Positions 10,680 through 19,003 of a stretch of 64,000 bases of DNA are shown here, in pieces. A program made the translations under genes and the position numbers. Under the pieces are notes generated by a model. That model worked only from the letters and a program-made list of their open reading frames with translations. It did no database searches and had not been told where the DNA came from. Each line of letters begins with the position of its first letter. Position 1 is the first letter of the stretch. Source of the DNA: Verrucomicrobiota bacterium (GTDB lineage Bacteria; Verrucomicrobiota; Verrucomicrobiia; Limisphaerales; UBA9464); contig JAFLEF010000003.1 in the NCBI GenBank assembly GCA_017309115.1, positions 1-64,000 of the forward strand. Reading direction: 5' to 3'.

Positions 10680-11051
10680 ATGATCGCTAACCGCTCTTGG
10701 ATCCGGGAATTGTCCTGCCTGCTCCTGCTGGTTGGGATCCTATTGGCGGGCTGCGCCTCCCAGAAGATGCCGGATCTCAAGTCGCAGATCGGGATCATCA
10801 CTTACGATGAGGTGTTGATCGAGCTGGGGCCGCCGAATCATGTGGCGACGCTGGACAACGGCGGTCGGGTGGCGCAGTGGCTGCAGTATACCAGTCGGGT
10901 GTATTCCACACCGGGATTGGCTTTTGGCGGCTGGGGTCCCTGGGGTCCCGGATTTGGCACGCCCGCGGTGAGCTCGACGCCCGCGGTGTATTTGCTGCTC
11001 ACCTTCGGGCCGGATTCCAAGCTGCAGAGCGTCCGGCATCAGTACAAATGA
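10680..11051 (+). CDS. Small lipoprotein, function unknown
   Basis: A 123-residue lipoprotein: signal LLLLVGILLAGC with Cys about residue 25 as the lipidated residue. The mature part has a short SmpA/OmlA-like stretch (TYDEVLIELGPPNHVATLDNGGRVAQW), then a Gly/Trp/Pro-rich stretch (GGWGPWGPGFG), and ends with LTFGPDSKLQSVRHQYK. The start at 10680 is the ATG just ahead of the signal. Its stop overlaps the ATG of the next gene by ATGA, so the two are translationally coupled. The resemblance to the outer-membrane assembly factor BamE is limited and stays a suggestion. Confidence 0.85.
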   Translation: MIANRSWIRELSCLLLLVGILLAGCASQKMPDLKSQIGIITYDEVLIELGPPNHVATLDNGGRVAQWLQYTSRVYSTPGLAFGGWGPWGPGFGTPAVSSTPAVYLLLTFGPDSKLQSVRHQYK

Positions 11052-11371
11052 GCGCGATTCTGCGAGTCAATGAATCCGGGGAAGGACTATGGGGGTTGGC
11101 CAATCGGCTCCTGATGGGCTTGATCGTACTCGCGTTGTTGGCGGGTGCCGGGCTGAGTTATCTGCCGCTGATTCAGCAGAACCGAGATTTACGGGAGCGA
11201 TTGGAACGGAATCGTGCCGAGTTAGCCACGTTGCAGGCTGAATTGCGGTATCTGCAATCCACGGTCAACGCGTTGAAGACCGATCCGCGCGCCGTCGAAC
11301 GAGCCGCTCGCGAACGCGGCATGGCCAAGCCGGGCGAGACCATTATTCGGTTCGAATCGGCGCCGCGATAA
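11048..11371 (+). CDS. FtsB/DivIC-like septum formation initiator
   Basis: A 107-residue bitopic protein: a short cytoplasmic N-terminus, one membrane helix (LLMGLIVLALLAGAGLSYLPLI near residues 22-45), then a heptad-rich coiled coil (LRERLERNRAELATLQAEL) and a short C-terminal domain with DPRAVERAARERGMAKPGE. That arrangement is the FtsB/DivIC family, which scaffolds the FtsQLB divisome complex. The last segment matches the family's conserved region before the C-terminus. It starts on the ATGA overlap with the upstream lipoprotein gene. It is not near a dcw cluster. Confidence 0.85.
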   Translation: MSAILRVNESGEGLWGLANRLLMGLIVLALLAGAGLSYLPLIQQNRDLRERLERNRAELATLQAELRYLQSTVNALKTDPRAVERAARERGMAKPGETIIRFESAPR

Positions 11372-11433
11372 AGTGGTCCCCGTAGCTTACCGCTTGCGCC
11401 GACCTTGCCGGTCGCCATGCTCCGCCCCCCGTT

Positions 11434-12537
11434 ATGCTCAAAGCTGGCATCGTCGGACTGCCCAACGTCGGCAAGTCCACCCTCTTCAACGCCGTCACCC
11501 GCACCCGCAAGGCGCAGGCGGCCAACTATCCCTTCTGCACCATCGACCCCAACGTCGGCGTGGTGACGGTTCCGGACGATCGCCTGGGGGTTCTCCAGAA
11601 GATCGCCAAAACCAACGTCGTCATCCCGGCGGCCATCGAATTCGTGGACATTGCCGGTTTGGTGAAGGGCGCCAGTGCGGGGGAAGGGTTGGGCAATAAG
11701 TTCCTCAGCCACATTCGGGAGGTGGATGCGATCGTCCAGGTCGTGCGCTGTTTTGAGGACGCCGACATTCACCACGTGGCCGGTTCGGTCGATCCGGTGC
11801 GCGACATTGAAACCATCACCACCGAACTCGTTCTGGCCGATCTGGAAGCCGTGAACAAGCGCCTGGAACGCGTGGCCAAGGATGCCAAGCGCGGGGACAA
11901 GGTGGCGGTGGCGGAGCAGGCGGTGTTGCAGAAGTTGCAGCCGCATTTGGACACTGGGAAGCCGGCGCTGACGGTGGAACTGACCCCGGAGGAGAAGGCG
12001 ATTTCCCGACTCTTCTGGCTGATGACTGACAAGCCCACGATTTTTGCCTGCAACGTCAAGGAAGGCGACCTCGCCACGGCGGACCAGAATCCGTACGTCC
12101 TCAAGGTGCGTGAATACGTCAAAAGCCACCTCGCGTGTCAGGCCGTGGTGATTTCGGCGCAAATCGAGAGTGATTTGGTGGACCTGAGCCCGGAGGAGGC
12201 GTTGGCCTTCCTCGCCGAACTAGGGGTTAAGGAGTCGGGAGTCGGGGGCCTAATCCGGGCGACTTACGCGTTGCTGGGGCTGCGGACCTACTTTACGGCC
12301 GGGGAAAAGGAAGTTCGCGCTTGGACGATTCACGCTGGCGACACGGCTCCGATGGCGGCCGGGGTGATTCACAGCGATTTCGAGCGAGGATTCATCAAGG
12401 CCGAGACCGTTGCGTACGAAGATTTGGTGAACTGCGGGTCCGTGGCGGTAGCCCGGGAGAAGGGGCTCTACCGGATGGAAGGCAAGGAATACGTGGTGAA
12501 GGACGGCGACGTTTTGCTGTTCAAGTTCAACGTTTGA
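11434..12537 (+). CDS. ychF: YchF/OLA1-type P-loop ATPase/GTPase
   Basis: A universally conserved 367-residue Obg-family protein that binds ribosomes and hydrolyses ATP in preference to GTP. Seen: G1 loop GLPNVGKST at residues 8-16, [13 protein letters not shown] switch region, G3 [15 protein letters not shown] in the G4 position and the C-terminal TGS domain ([29 protein letters not shown]). Length and start are standard. It lies 62 bp past the FtsB-like gene and reads as a housekeeping gene. Confidence 0.97.
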   Translation: MLKAGIVGLPNVGKSTLFNAVTRTRKAQAANYPFCTIDPNVGVVTVPDDRLGVLQKIAKTNVVIPAAIEFVDIAGLVKGASAGEGLGNKFLSHIREVDAIVQVVRCFEDADIHHVAGSVDPVRDIETITTELVLADLEAVNKRLERVAKDAKRGDKVAVAEQAVLQKLQPHLDTGKPALTVELTPEEKAISRLFWLMTDKPTIFACNVKEGDLATADQNPYVLKVREYVKSHLACQAVVISAQIESDLVDLSPEEALAFLAELGVKESGVGGLIRATYALLGLRTYFTAGEKEVRAWTIHAGDTAPMAAGVIHSDFERGFIKAETVAYEDLVNCGSVAVAREKGLYRMEGKEYVVKDGDVLLFKFNV

Positions 12538-12633
12538 GCGGATCTGCGGGCCTCGGAATCAGGGTTTTCGGCGCGTCGGATGGTTGAAAGCGTTCGGGGA
12601 ATACCACAAGGTGCCCCGGCCTAACGACCTTCC

Positions 12634-13830
12634 ATGAGTGCTCCTATTGAACTAACCATAGTCATGCCCTGCCTCAATGAGGCAGAAACTCTCGCCCGTT
12701 GCATCGAGAAGGCGCAGCGGGGCTTTGCCCAAGCTGGGGTCGTCGGCGAGGTGCTGATTGCCGATAATGGATCAACCGATGGTTCAATTGAAATTGCCGA
12801 GCGGATGGGCGCCCGGGTGGAGCGGGTAACGGCCAAGGGCTACGGGAACGCCTTGCGCGGTGGTATCCAGGCGGCCAAGGGGAAATACATCCTCATGGGA
12901 GACTCGGACGACAGCTATGACTTTTCCAACATCAGCGGCTTCGTCCAAAAGCTGAGGGAAGGTTACGATCTGGTGATGGGCTGCCGGTTGCCCATCGGGG
13001 GTGGCACGATTGCTCCCGGGGCGATGCCCTGGAAGAACCGCTGGATTGGAAATCCATCCCTTTCGTTTCTGGGGCGCCTGTTCTTCCGGACGCCGATTCA
13101 CGACTTTCACTGCGGCATGCGCGGCTTTTCGGCCGAGGGCTACCGGAAGATGGATCTGAAGACCACGGGCATGGAGTTCGCTTCGGAAATGGTAATGGCG
13201 GCCACCATCAAGAAGCTGAAGGTCGCGGAAGTTCCAATCACCTTGTACAAGGATGGGCGCAGTCGTCCCCCGCATCTGAAACCTTGGCGGGATGGCTGGC
13301 GGCATTTGCGGTTCATGCTGATCTATTCGCCCCGGTGGTTGTTCTTTGTCCCGGGCATTTCGCTCTTTTTGTTGGGTCTGCTCGGCGTGGGGTTGACCAT
13401 CCCTGGACCGTTGCAGATGGGTGGAACGACGGTGGAGGTGGGTACCATGCTGGTGTCAGCCATGACCATGCTGGTGGGCTTTCAATTGGTGGCGCAGGCG
13501 TTCTACGCGAAGGTGTTTGCGATTGGGGAGGGCTTGCTGCCGGATGACCCCGAGTTTTCCCGCCTCTTCCGGATGTGGAATCTGGAAAAGGGATGCATCA
13601 TTGGCGTTTTGCTGGGTCTGATGGGGTTGGCGACGTTGATTTGGGCGGTGTTGGTGTGGCGCCGGGCGGGGTTTGGTCCATTGGACTATAGTGACAACCT
13701 GCGGCGGCTGATCCCGGGGGCGACACTCAGCCTGCTGGGAATTCAGACCATCTTCGCCAGCTTTCATCTGAGCGTGCTGGGTCTGAAGACGTCGAATCGC
13801 ACTCCGCCCACGCCGAAACCGACGGCTTGA
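12634..13830 (+). CDS. Membrane-anchored family 2 glycosyltransferase
   Basis: A 398-residue enzyme with an N-terminal GT-A domain like dolichyl-phosphate mannose synthases: TIVMPCLNEAETL, IADNGSTDGS and the metal-binding GDSDDSYDF. A conserved HDFHCGMRGFS segment follows near residue 155. The C-terminal third has about four membrane helices (WLFFVPGISLFLLGLLGVGL and later). The reaction is probably transfer of a sugar from a nucleotide donor to a lipid carrier at the inner face of the membrane. It converges on a GT-C-like membrane protein, a plausible user of such a lipid-linked sugar. The exact sugar is unknown. Confidence 0.9.
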   Translation: MSAPIELTIVMPCLNEAETLARCIEKAQRGFAQAGVVGEVLIADNGSTDGSIEIAERMGARVERVTAKGYGNALRGGIQAAKGKYILMGDSDDSYDFSNISGFVQKLREGYDLVMGCRLPIGGGTIAPGAMPWKNRWIGNPSLSFLGRLFFRTPIHDFHCGMRGFSAEGYRKMDLKTTGMEFASEMVMAATIKKLKVAEVPITLYKDGRSRPPHLKPWRDGWRHLRFMLIYSPRWLFFVPGISLFLLGLLGVGLTIPGPLQMGGTTVEVGTMLVSAMTMLVGFQLVAQAFYAKVFAIGEGLLPDDPEFSRLFRMWNLEKGCIIGVLLGLMGLATLIWAVLVWRRAGFGPLDYSDNLRRLIPGATLSLLGIQTIFASFHLSVLGLKTSNRTPPTPKPTA

Positions 13831-13904
13831 TGGGTTAAACCGGCAGGTAAGGGGTAGGGGGAAAGCGAAAGGAAAACCTTGCCCTACCATCGTTTGGCGC
13901 TCCG

Positions 13905-15470
13905 CTAGTTTTCCGAGATTTCGTAGAGATCTCCGATCACGCCCTTGTCCTTCCCCTCCCAGACGAGCTTGCCCTTGGGCTTGAAGCTCTGAATGAGGGG
14001 GTACCAAGCCCGTTTGCCGCGTTTGGCGACATCGGAGAGTTCGAATTGTTCCGGGGTCTTTTCCAGAAGGCCGAAGATGTACACCTTGCCGCCGTTCTTC
14101 CGGGCTTCGGCCATGCGTTCGTTCAGATTCTCCAACGAGACCTTCATGTAGATCAGGCGGAAATTGGGCCGGCCTGGGTTGCGCACGTTATAGACGTTGG
14201 AGGCGTCCCAGCCGTCACTGATCAGCAGATCCTTCGGGCCGATGGTGGACTCGAGGGCAATCGCACCGCGGTTGATGGGGTTATCGAGTCGATTTCGCTG
14301 GAAGTAGGTCTGCTGGAAGTTTCGACCGACGACCAGGACGAAGAGAATTCCGAGAATCAGTCCGCCGCGGCGATAGGCGTTGGCCGTGAGTCCGGCGGCC
14401 AGCCCGAAAGCGCCCAGCGGCAGTAGCCACAGTTTGTTGTAGTAGGGCAGCAGGTAGAACGGAGCGAACATCCCGCAGAGGAAGACCACCACCAGTCCCG
14501 TCTTGACCCGTCCAGCGGGACCCGGAACGCGGAGCACGGCCACGGCGGCCGCGACCAGCATGGTTAAACCCACGATCAAAGCCGTCACTCCCTTTTCGAA
14601 TCCGCTTAGGCCTGCCCAGCCCATCCGCAATCCTGGCCAATCCCGAGTGACGGGCCAGGGAGGGGTGAGGGCGTTAGCCAATCCAAAGGGCAGTTGCAGC
14701 AGCGCCGAGGGTCGGATGAAGCCCCAGTACTCGCCATCCGGCTTGTGGGTGATGTAGCCAATCACGCCCCGGACATCGCGGGCGCCGGATCCGATGGCCG
14801 CGATCACGTAGAGGGAGGTTCCGATGATGGCGGCGGTGATTAGCCAGGGCAGAATGTGTTTCCGCTCGCGACAGATGATCCAGAACAAGCCCAATCCCCC
14901 GAGTATGTAACTCTGGTAGGCTCCGACCGCGATGGCCCACGCCGCGGCGCTCCCGATCACCGCGCTGACTCCGTGTTTCGGGATGGCGGCCAGGAAGCGG
15001 ACCGAAAGCATCATCCAAAACTGGGCCATGATGGGTTCGGTCGACTGGGTACTGTGATAGAACCAGGCGTGGGTGAGCGACATGAGCAAGGCGCTCCCGA
15101 CGGCGATGGGCAGGCGGACCCCGAAGGCAATCAAGGAACTGGCGGCCAAGGCGGCGGCACCCGCACCCAGCAAGGCGTTTAGCGCTTCGATCCAGGCCAT
15201 CCGGGAATCGAAATCGGTGGCGACAAACGATTCGCCCACTTTCCACCACACCCAAAACCAAACTCCGGGGTACGGGTGATTGACCGACGCGATACCCGGG
15301 CCCGACCGGTTCCAGACGGCGTTCTTGATGGCATCGCCGTCGTAATGCCGAGCGTGGAGCCAGAGGAACCACATCGCCAGACCGAGGAAGAGTGCCAAGA
15401 GGACGAAGGTGTGCCGTTTGGGCGTATCGGCGGCAGTAGCAGGGTTGATGGGTTGCGGGTCGGCACTCAT
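13905..15470 (-). CDS. Multi-pass GT-C-like membrane glycosyltransferase
   Basis: A 521-residue protein with about ten membrane segments and a soluble C-terminal domain of roughly 110 residues. The N-terminal helix is followed by an acidic periplasmic loop HYDGDAIKNAVWN, reminiscent of the catalytic Asp/Glu loop of lipid-phosphate-sugar-dependent GT-C enzymes (GT39/ArnT type), then NHPYPGVWFWVWWK. The ATG at 15470 (MSADPQPINPA) is preferred to an in-frame start 78 bases upstream. It is convergent with the GT2 gene, and together they could make and use a lipid-linked sugar. The family call is inference from topology and the loop. Confidence 0.75.
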   Translation of the reverse strand: MSADPQPINPATAADTPKRHTFVLLALFLGLAMWFLWLHARHYDGDAIKNAVWNRSGPGIASVNHPYPGVWFWVWWKVGESFVATDFDSRMAWIEALNALLGAGAAALAASSLIAFGVRLPIAVGSALLMSLTHAWFYHSTQSTEPIMAQFWMMLSVRFLAAIPKHGVSAVIGSAAAWAIAVGAYQSYILGGLGLFWIICRERKHILPWLITAAIIGTSLYVIAAIGSGARDVRGVIGYITHKPDGEYWGFIRPSALLQLPFGLANALTPPWPVTRDWPGLRMGWAGLSGFEKGVTALIVGLTMLVAAAVAVLRVPGPAGRVKTGLVVVFLCGMFAPFYLLPYYNKLWLLPLGAFGLAAGLTANAYRRGGLILGILFVLVVGRNFQQTYFQRNRLDNPINRGAIALESTIGPKDLLISDGWDASNVYNVRNPGRPNFRLIYMKVSLENLNERMAEARKNGGKVYIFGLLEKTPEQFELSDVAKRGKRAWYPLIQSFKPKGKLVWEGKDKGVIGDLYEISEN

Positions 15471-15641
15471 ACCGCCCGGTTGGTGGCAAACCGCGGGAAT
15501 TCCGGCAAGCTCGCAGCTTGAAAACCGCGCGATTTCGCGTCGCTCCAAGCACTAAATCACAAAATTTAGGGAGCGACTCGTTTGAACAAAGACTTGCCCC
15601 GACGCGTTTCCAGTAGCTACACGTCCGCATCTTCAGACCCA

Positions 15642-18443
15642 ATGGGCAAATCCCTCATTATCGCCGAGAAGCCGTCCGTCGCCGCTGACATCGCCAAAGC
15701 CTTGGGGGTGTCGGGTAAGGACAAATCCGGTGAATTTTTCGAAAACGAGCAGTACGTGATCTCCTCGGCGGTAGGTCACTTGCTCGAACTCAGCGTGCCG
15801 GAAGAGTTCGAGGTGAAGCGGGGACGCTGGACCTTCGGACAGTTGCCGCACATGCCGCCCCAATTCGGGCTCGCCCCCATCGAGCGCAATGAGAGCCGCC
15901 TGAAAACGCTGGCCCGATTGCTCAAGCGCAAGGATATCGATTCGGTGGTCAATGCCTGCGACGCCGGACGGGAAGGCGAACTGATCTTCCGCAACATTGT
16001 TACCTACACCGGCGCCAAGCAGCCCATTCAACGGTTGTGGCTTCAGTCCATGACGCCGGCGGCCATCCGCCAGGGATTCAGCCAGCTGCGGTCCGATGCC
16101 CAGATGCGTCCGCTGGCCGATGCTTCCAAGTGTCGGAGTGAAGCCGACTGGCTGGTGGGCATCAACGGCACTCGGGCCATGACCGCCTTCAACAACCGGG
16201 CGGGTGGTTTCTACCTGACCACCGTGGGTCGGGTGCAAACCCCGACTTTGGCCATCGTGGTGGAACGGGAGGACCGGATTCGGAAGTTTGTTTCCCGGGA
16301 CTACTGGGAGGTGATCGGATCGTTCGCCGCCACTCGGGGAACGTATTCGGGTCGGTGGTTTGATGAGCAGTTCCGGAAACCCGAGGGCAAGGATGCCGAC
16401 GGGGAACTGAAGCCCGAGCGGTTGTGGGATTCCGCCCGGGCGGAGGCCATTCGCGCCAAGTGCGAAGGCAAACCCGGAGTGGTGACTGAGGAAACCAAGC
16501 CGTCCACGCAGCTTTCCCCGCTATTGTACGACCTGACGACCCTCCAGCGAGAGGCCAACTCCCGATTTGGGTTTAGTGCCAAGAACACCCTGGCCATCGC
16601 CCAGTCCCTGTACGAGAAGCACAAGGTCCTGACCTATCCCCGAACGGATTCCCGACATCTGCCGGAGGATTATCTGGGCACCGTGAGGCAGACCTTGGAT
16701 TCCCTGAGTCAGACCGGCTACGGGCCGTTTGCCCAAAAGATCATCAACGAAGGATGGGTGCGGCCGAACAAGCGGATCTTCAATAACGCCAAGGTCAGTG
16801 ACCACTTTGCCATCATTCCCACGGGCCAAATTCCGCGTTCGCTTTCGGAGCCCGAGCAAAAGCTGTTCGATCTCGTGACCAAGCGGTTCCTGGCGGTGTT
16901 CTATCCGCCGGCGGAATTCCTCGAAACGGTTCGCATTACCCGGGTCGAAGGCGAGCCGTTCAAGAGCGTGGGAAAGGTGCTGATGAAGCCTGGCTGGCTG
17001 GAGGTTTACGGCAAGGAGGCGGATTCCGACGAATCGCCGACGCTGGCTCCGGTAGACCAGAACGAGCGAGTCGACACGATCTTGGTGGAGGTGAAGGCGA
17101 ATCAGACCAAGCCCCCGGCCCGGTTCACGGAAGCCACCCTCCTCAGCGCCATGGAAGGTGCGGGTAAGTTGGTGGATGACGAGGAGTTGCGGGAAGCGAT
17201 GAGCGAACGGGGGCTGGGAACTCCGGCCACCCGGGCCGCCATTATCGAAGGACTGCTCACGGAAGGGTATCTTCACCGGGAGGGTCGCGAACTCGTGGCG
17301 ACGGCCAAGGCGTTCATGTTGATGCATCTGTTGAGCGGCTTGGGCATCAACGAGCTCACCAAACCGGAAATGACCGGCGACTGGGAGTTCCAGCTGAAGA
17401 AGATGGAGCGGGGTCAGCTGGAGCGGACCACGTTTATGAACGAGATCCGCAATTTCACCGCGGAGATCGTGGCCAAGGCCAAGCAGTACGACAAAGACAC
17501 CATTCCGGGCGACTTCGGAGACCTCCAGGTGCCGTGTCCAAAGTGCGGTGGCCACGTGCAGGAGAAATATCGCGACTTCAAATGCCAGAACTGTGATTTC
17601 GCGGTTCGCAAGATTCTGTCGGGCCGGATGTTCGAGCCGAAGGAAGTCGAGCGTCTGATTCAGGACCGACAGGTGGGTCCGCTGCAGGGCTTCCGGAGTC
17701 AGAAGGGGTTTCCCTTCGCGGCGGTCATCAAGCTCAACGCGGAGTTCCGGGCGGAGTTTGATTTTGGCAAGGACGAGTCGGCCAATGGGGAAGGGGAGGC
17801 GGCTCCGGATTTCACGGGCAAGGAACCGGTGGGAGCGTGTCCCAAGTGCCAGTCCCGGGTGTTTGAAAACGGGATGAACTACGTGTGCGAGAAGGCCGTG
17901 GGTCCGAGTCGAACCTGCGACTTCAAGACCGGCGCGGTCATTCTTCAACAAGCAGTGGACCGAATTCAGGCCGGAAAGCTGTTGAGCAGTGGCAAAACCG
18001 AGTTGCTCAAGGGCTTCGTGTCGAAAAAGACCGGACGGAAGTTTGAGGCGTTCCTGGTGCTGAAGGAGGGCAAGGTGGGCTTTGAGTTCGCCCCACGCGA
18101 GGCACGAAAAAAGGGCTCGGCCAAGTCGTCGGCTCCCGAGGTCAAACTCGACTTCACCGGCCAGACGCCCCTGGGAGTGTGTCCGAAATGTGGTGGCCGG
18201 GTGTTTCGGGGTGGAGAGAATTACATTTGCGAGAACAGTCAGCGGGAAACCAAGCGTTGCACCTTCAAGTTTGGTCAGGCCATCCTGCAACAACCCATTG
18301 ATGCAGAGCAGGCCACCAAACTTCTCGCGACCGGAAAGACCGATCTGCTGAAGCAATTCGTCAGCAAGTCGGGAAAAGCCTTCCAGGCGCAGTTGCGGCT
18401 GGGCGAAAAAGGAAAGGTGGAGTTCGACTTTCCCGAACGTTGA
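15642..18443 (+). CDS. topB: DNA topoisomerase III-like type IA enzyme
   Basis: Relaxes and decatenates single-stranded or negatively supercoiled DNA through a 5'-phosphotyrosine intermediate. The 933-residue chain opens with the toprim motif SLIIAEKPSVAADIAKALG, has DAGREGELIFR, and the active-site Tyr332 in TYPRTDSRHL. The C-terminus carries three successive modules, each with a Cys-rich opening (CPKCGGHV, CPKCQSRV, CPKCGGRV) and a related F..GQ/GAVILQQ-type tail, so this TopB has an extended DNA-binding tail. The ATG at 15642 places the toprim motif at residue 3; an upstream TTG would add 20 residues not seen in the family. It is divergent from the GT-C-like gene across 171 bp. Confidence 0.95.
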   Translation: MGKSLIIAEKPSVAADIAKALGVSGKDKSGEFFENEQYVISSAVGHLLELSVPEEFEVKRGRWTFGQLPHMPPQFGLAPIERNESRLKTLARLLKRKDIDSVVNACDAGREGELIFRNIVTYTGAKQPIQRLWLQSMTPAAIRQGFSQLRSDAQMRPLADASKCRSEADWLVGINGTRAMTAFNNRAGGFYLTTVGRVQTPTLAIVVEREDRIRKFVSRDYWEVIGSFAATRGTYSGRWFDEQFRKPEGKDADGELKPERLWDSARAEAIRAKCEGKPGVVTEETKPSTQLSPLLYDLTTLQREANSRFGFSAKNTLAIAQSLYEKHKVLTYPRTDSRHLPEDYLGTVRQTLDSLSQTGYGPFAQKIINEGWVRPNKRIFNNAKVSDHFAIIPTGQIPRSLSEPEQKLFDLVTKRFLAVFYPPAEFLETVRITRVEGEPFKSVGKVLMKPGWLEVYGKEADSDESPTLAPVDQNERVDTILVEVKANQTKPPARFTEATLLSAMEGAGKLVDDEELREAMSERGLGTPATRAAIIEGLLTEGYLHREGRELVATAKAFMLMHLLSGLGINELTKPEMTGDWEFQLKKMERGQLERTTFMNEIRNFTAEIVAKAKQYDKDTIPGDFGDLQVPCPKCGGHVQEKYRDFKCQNCDFAVRKILSGRMFEPKEVERLIQDRQVGPLQGFRSQKGFPFAAVIKLNAEFRAEFDFGKDESANGEGEAAPDFTGKEPVGACPKCQSRVFENGMNYVCEKAVGPSRTCDFKTGAVILQQAVDRIQAGKLLSSGKTELLKGFVSKKTGRKFEAFLVLKEGKVGFEFAPREARKKGSAKSSAPEVKLDFTGQTPLGVCPKCGGRVFRGGENYICENSQRETKRCTFKFGQAILQQPIDAEQATKLLATGKTDLLKQFVSKSGKAFQAQLRLGEKGKVEFDFPER

Positions 18444-18592
18444 CCGGGAGGAATGGCACCCGGACTGAGTTGCCGAATCCTGGAGCGGTCGGTGATTTCG
18501 GTCGGTGGGTTGGCCCGGACATCCGGGCTGATTTTGGACCGCTCTACGGTTGAGTTCCCCTGGGTCCAACTACTTTTCTCCGCAGCGAGTTC

Positions 18593-18620
18593 TTGCCAAA
18601 GCGGTCTCCGTTTCTAGGCT
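18593..18620 (+). promoter_or_regulatory. Candidate promoter of yajC-secDF
   Basis: TTGCCA (18593-18598), a 16-base spacer and TAGGCT (18615-18620), 22 bases before the yajC ATG. The -10 type matches the acpP promoter TAGACA. Confidence 0.35.
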
Positions 18621-18642
18621 TCACCCTCATTTGTCCAAAAAC

Positions 18643-18981
18643 ATGGGTATTTCGGCTATTCATTCCCTGCTGGCACTCGCTCCCCCGGCTCCGAACTCGT
18701 CTCCTGAAGACGCTAAACGGGCCATGCTGATGCAAGTGGGCATGATTGTCTTCATGCTCGTCATCTTCTGGGTGCTGTTGATTCGGCCCCAACAGAAGAA
18801 GGCGCGTGAACAGTCCGATTTGCTCAAAAGCCTCAAGTCAGGCGACAAGGTCGTGACGAGCTCCGGAATCATCGGAGTGGTCACCAGTGTTCGTGAGGAT
18901 GCGGTCACCGTTCGCTCGGCCGACACCAAGCTCGAGTTTCAAAAGGGTAGCATCAGCCAGATCCTCGAGCGCGCCGCCTGA
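18643..18981 (+). CDS. yajC: YajC, SecDF accessory subunit
   Basis: A 112-residue single-pass inner-membrane protein of the holotranslocon. The helix MLMQVGMIVFMLVIFWVLLI is followed by the signature RPQQKKAREQ, then the small beta domain LLKSLKSGDKVVTSSGIIGVV. The chosen ATG gives MGISAIHSLL, with an Ala/Pro-rich stretch before the helix. It stands 22 bp ahead of secDF, the standard order. Confidence 0.95.
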   Translation: MGISAIHSLLALAPPAPNSSPEDAKRAMLMQVGMIVFMLVIFWVLLIRPQQKKAREQSDLLKSLKSGDKVVTSSGIIGVVTSVREDAVTVRSADTKLEFQKGSISQILERAA

Positions 18982-19003
18982 TCTTCTGTAGATTGTCCGT
19001 TCC

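Noticed and set aside
11340-11371. tRNA-like GGTTCGAATCG motif
   Set aside because: It lies inside the coding end of the FtsB-like gene, and no cloverleaf can be built around it.
13840-13904. Candidate terminator between the convergent glycosyltransferase genes
   Set aside because: Only a 7-bp GGTAGGG/CCCTACC stem with a loop of about 20 bases, too weak to call.
16521-18569. Long minus-strand open frame opposite topB
   Set aside because: Same reason: composition is that of a shadow frame and topB has intact motifs.
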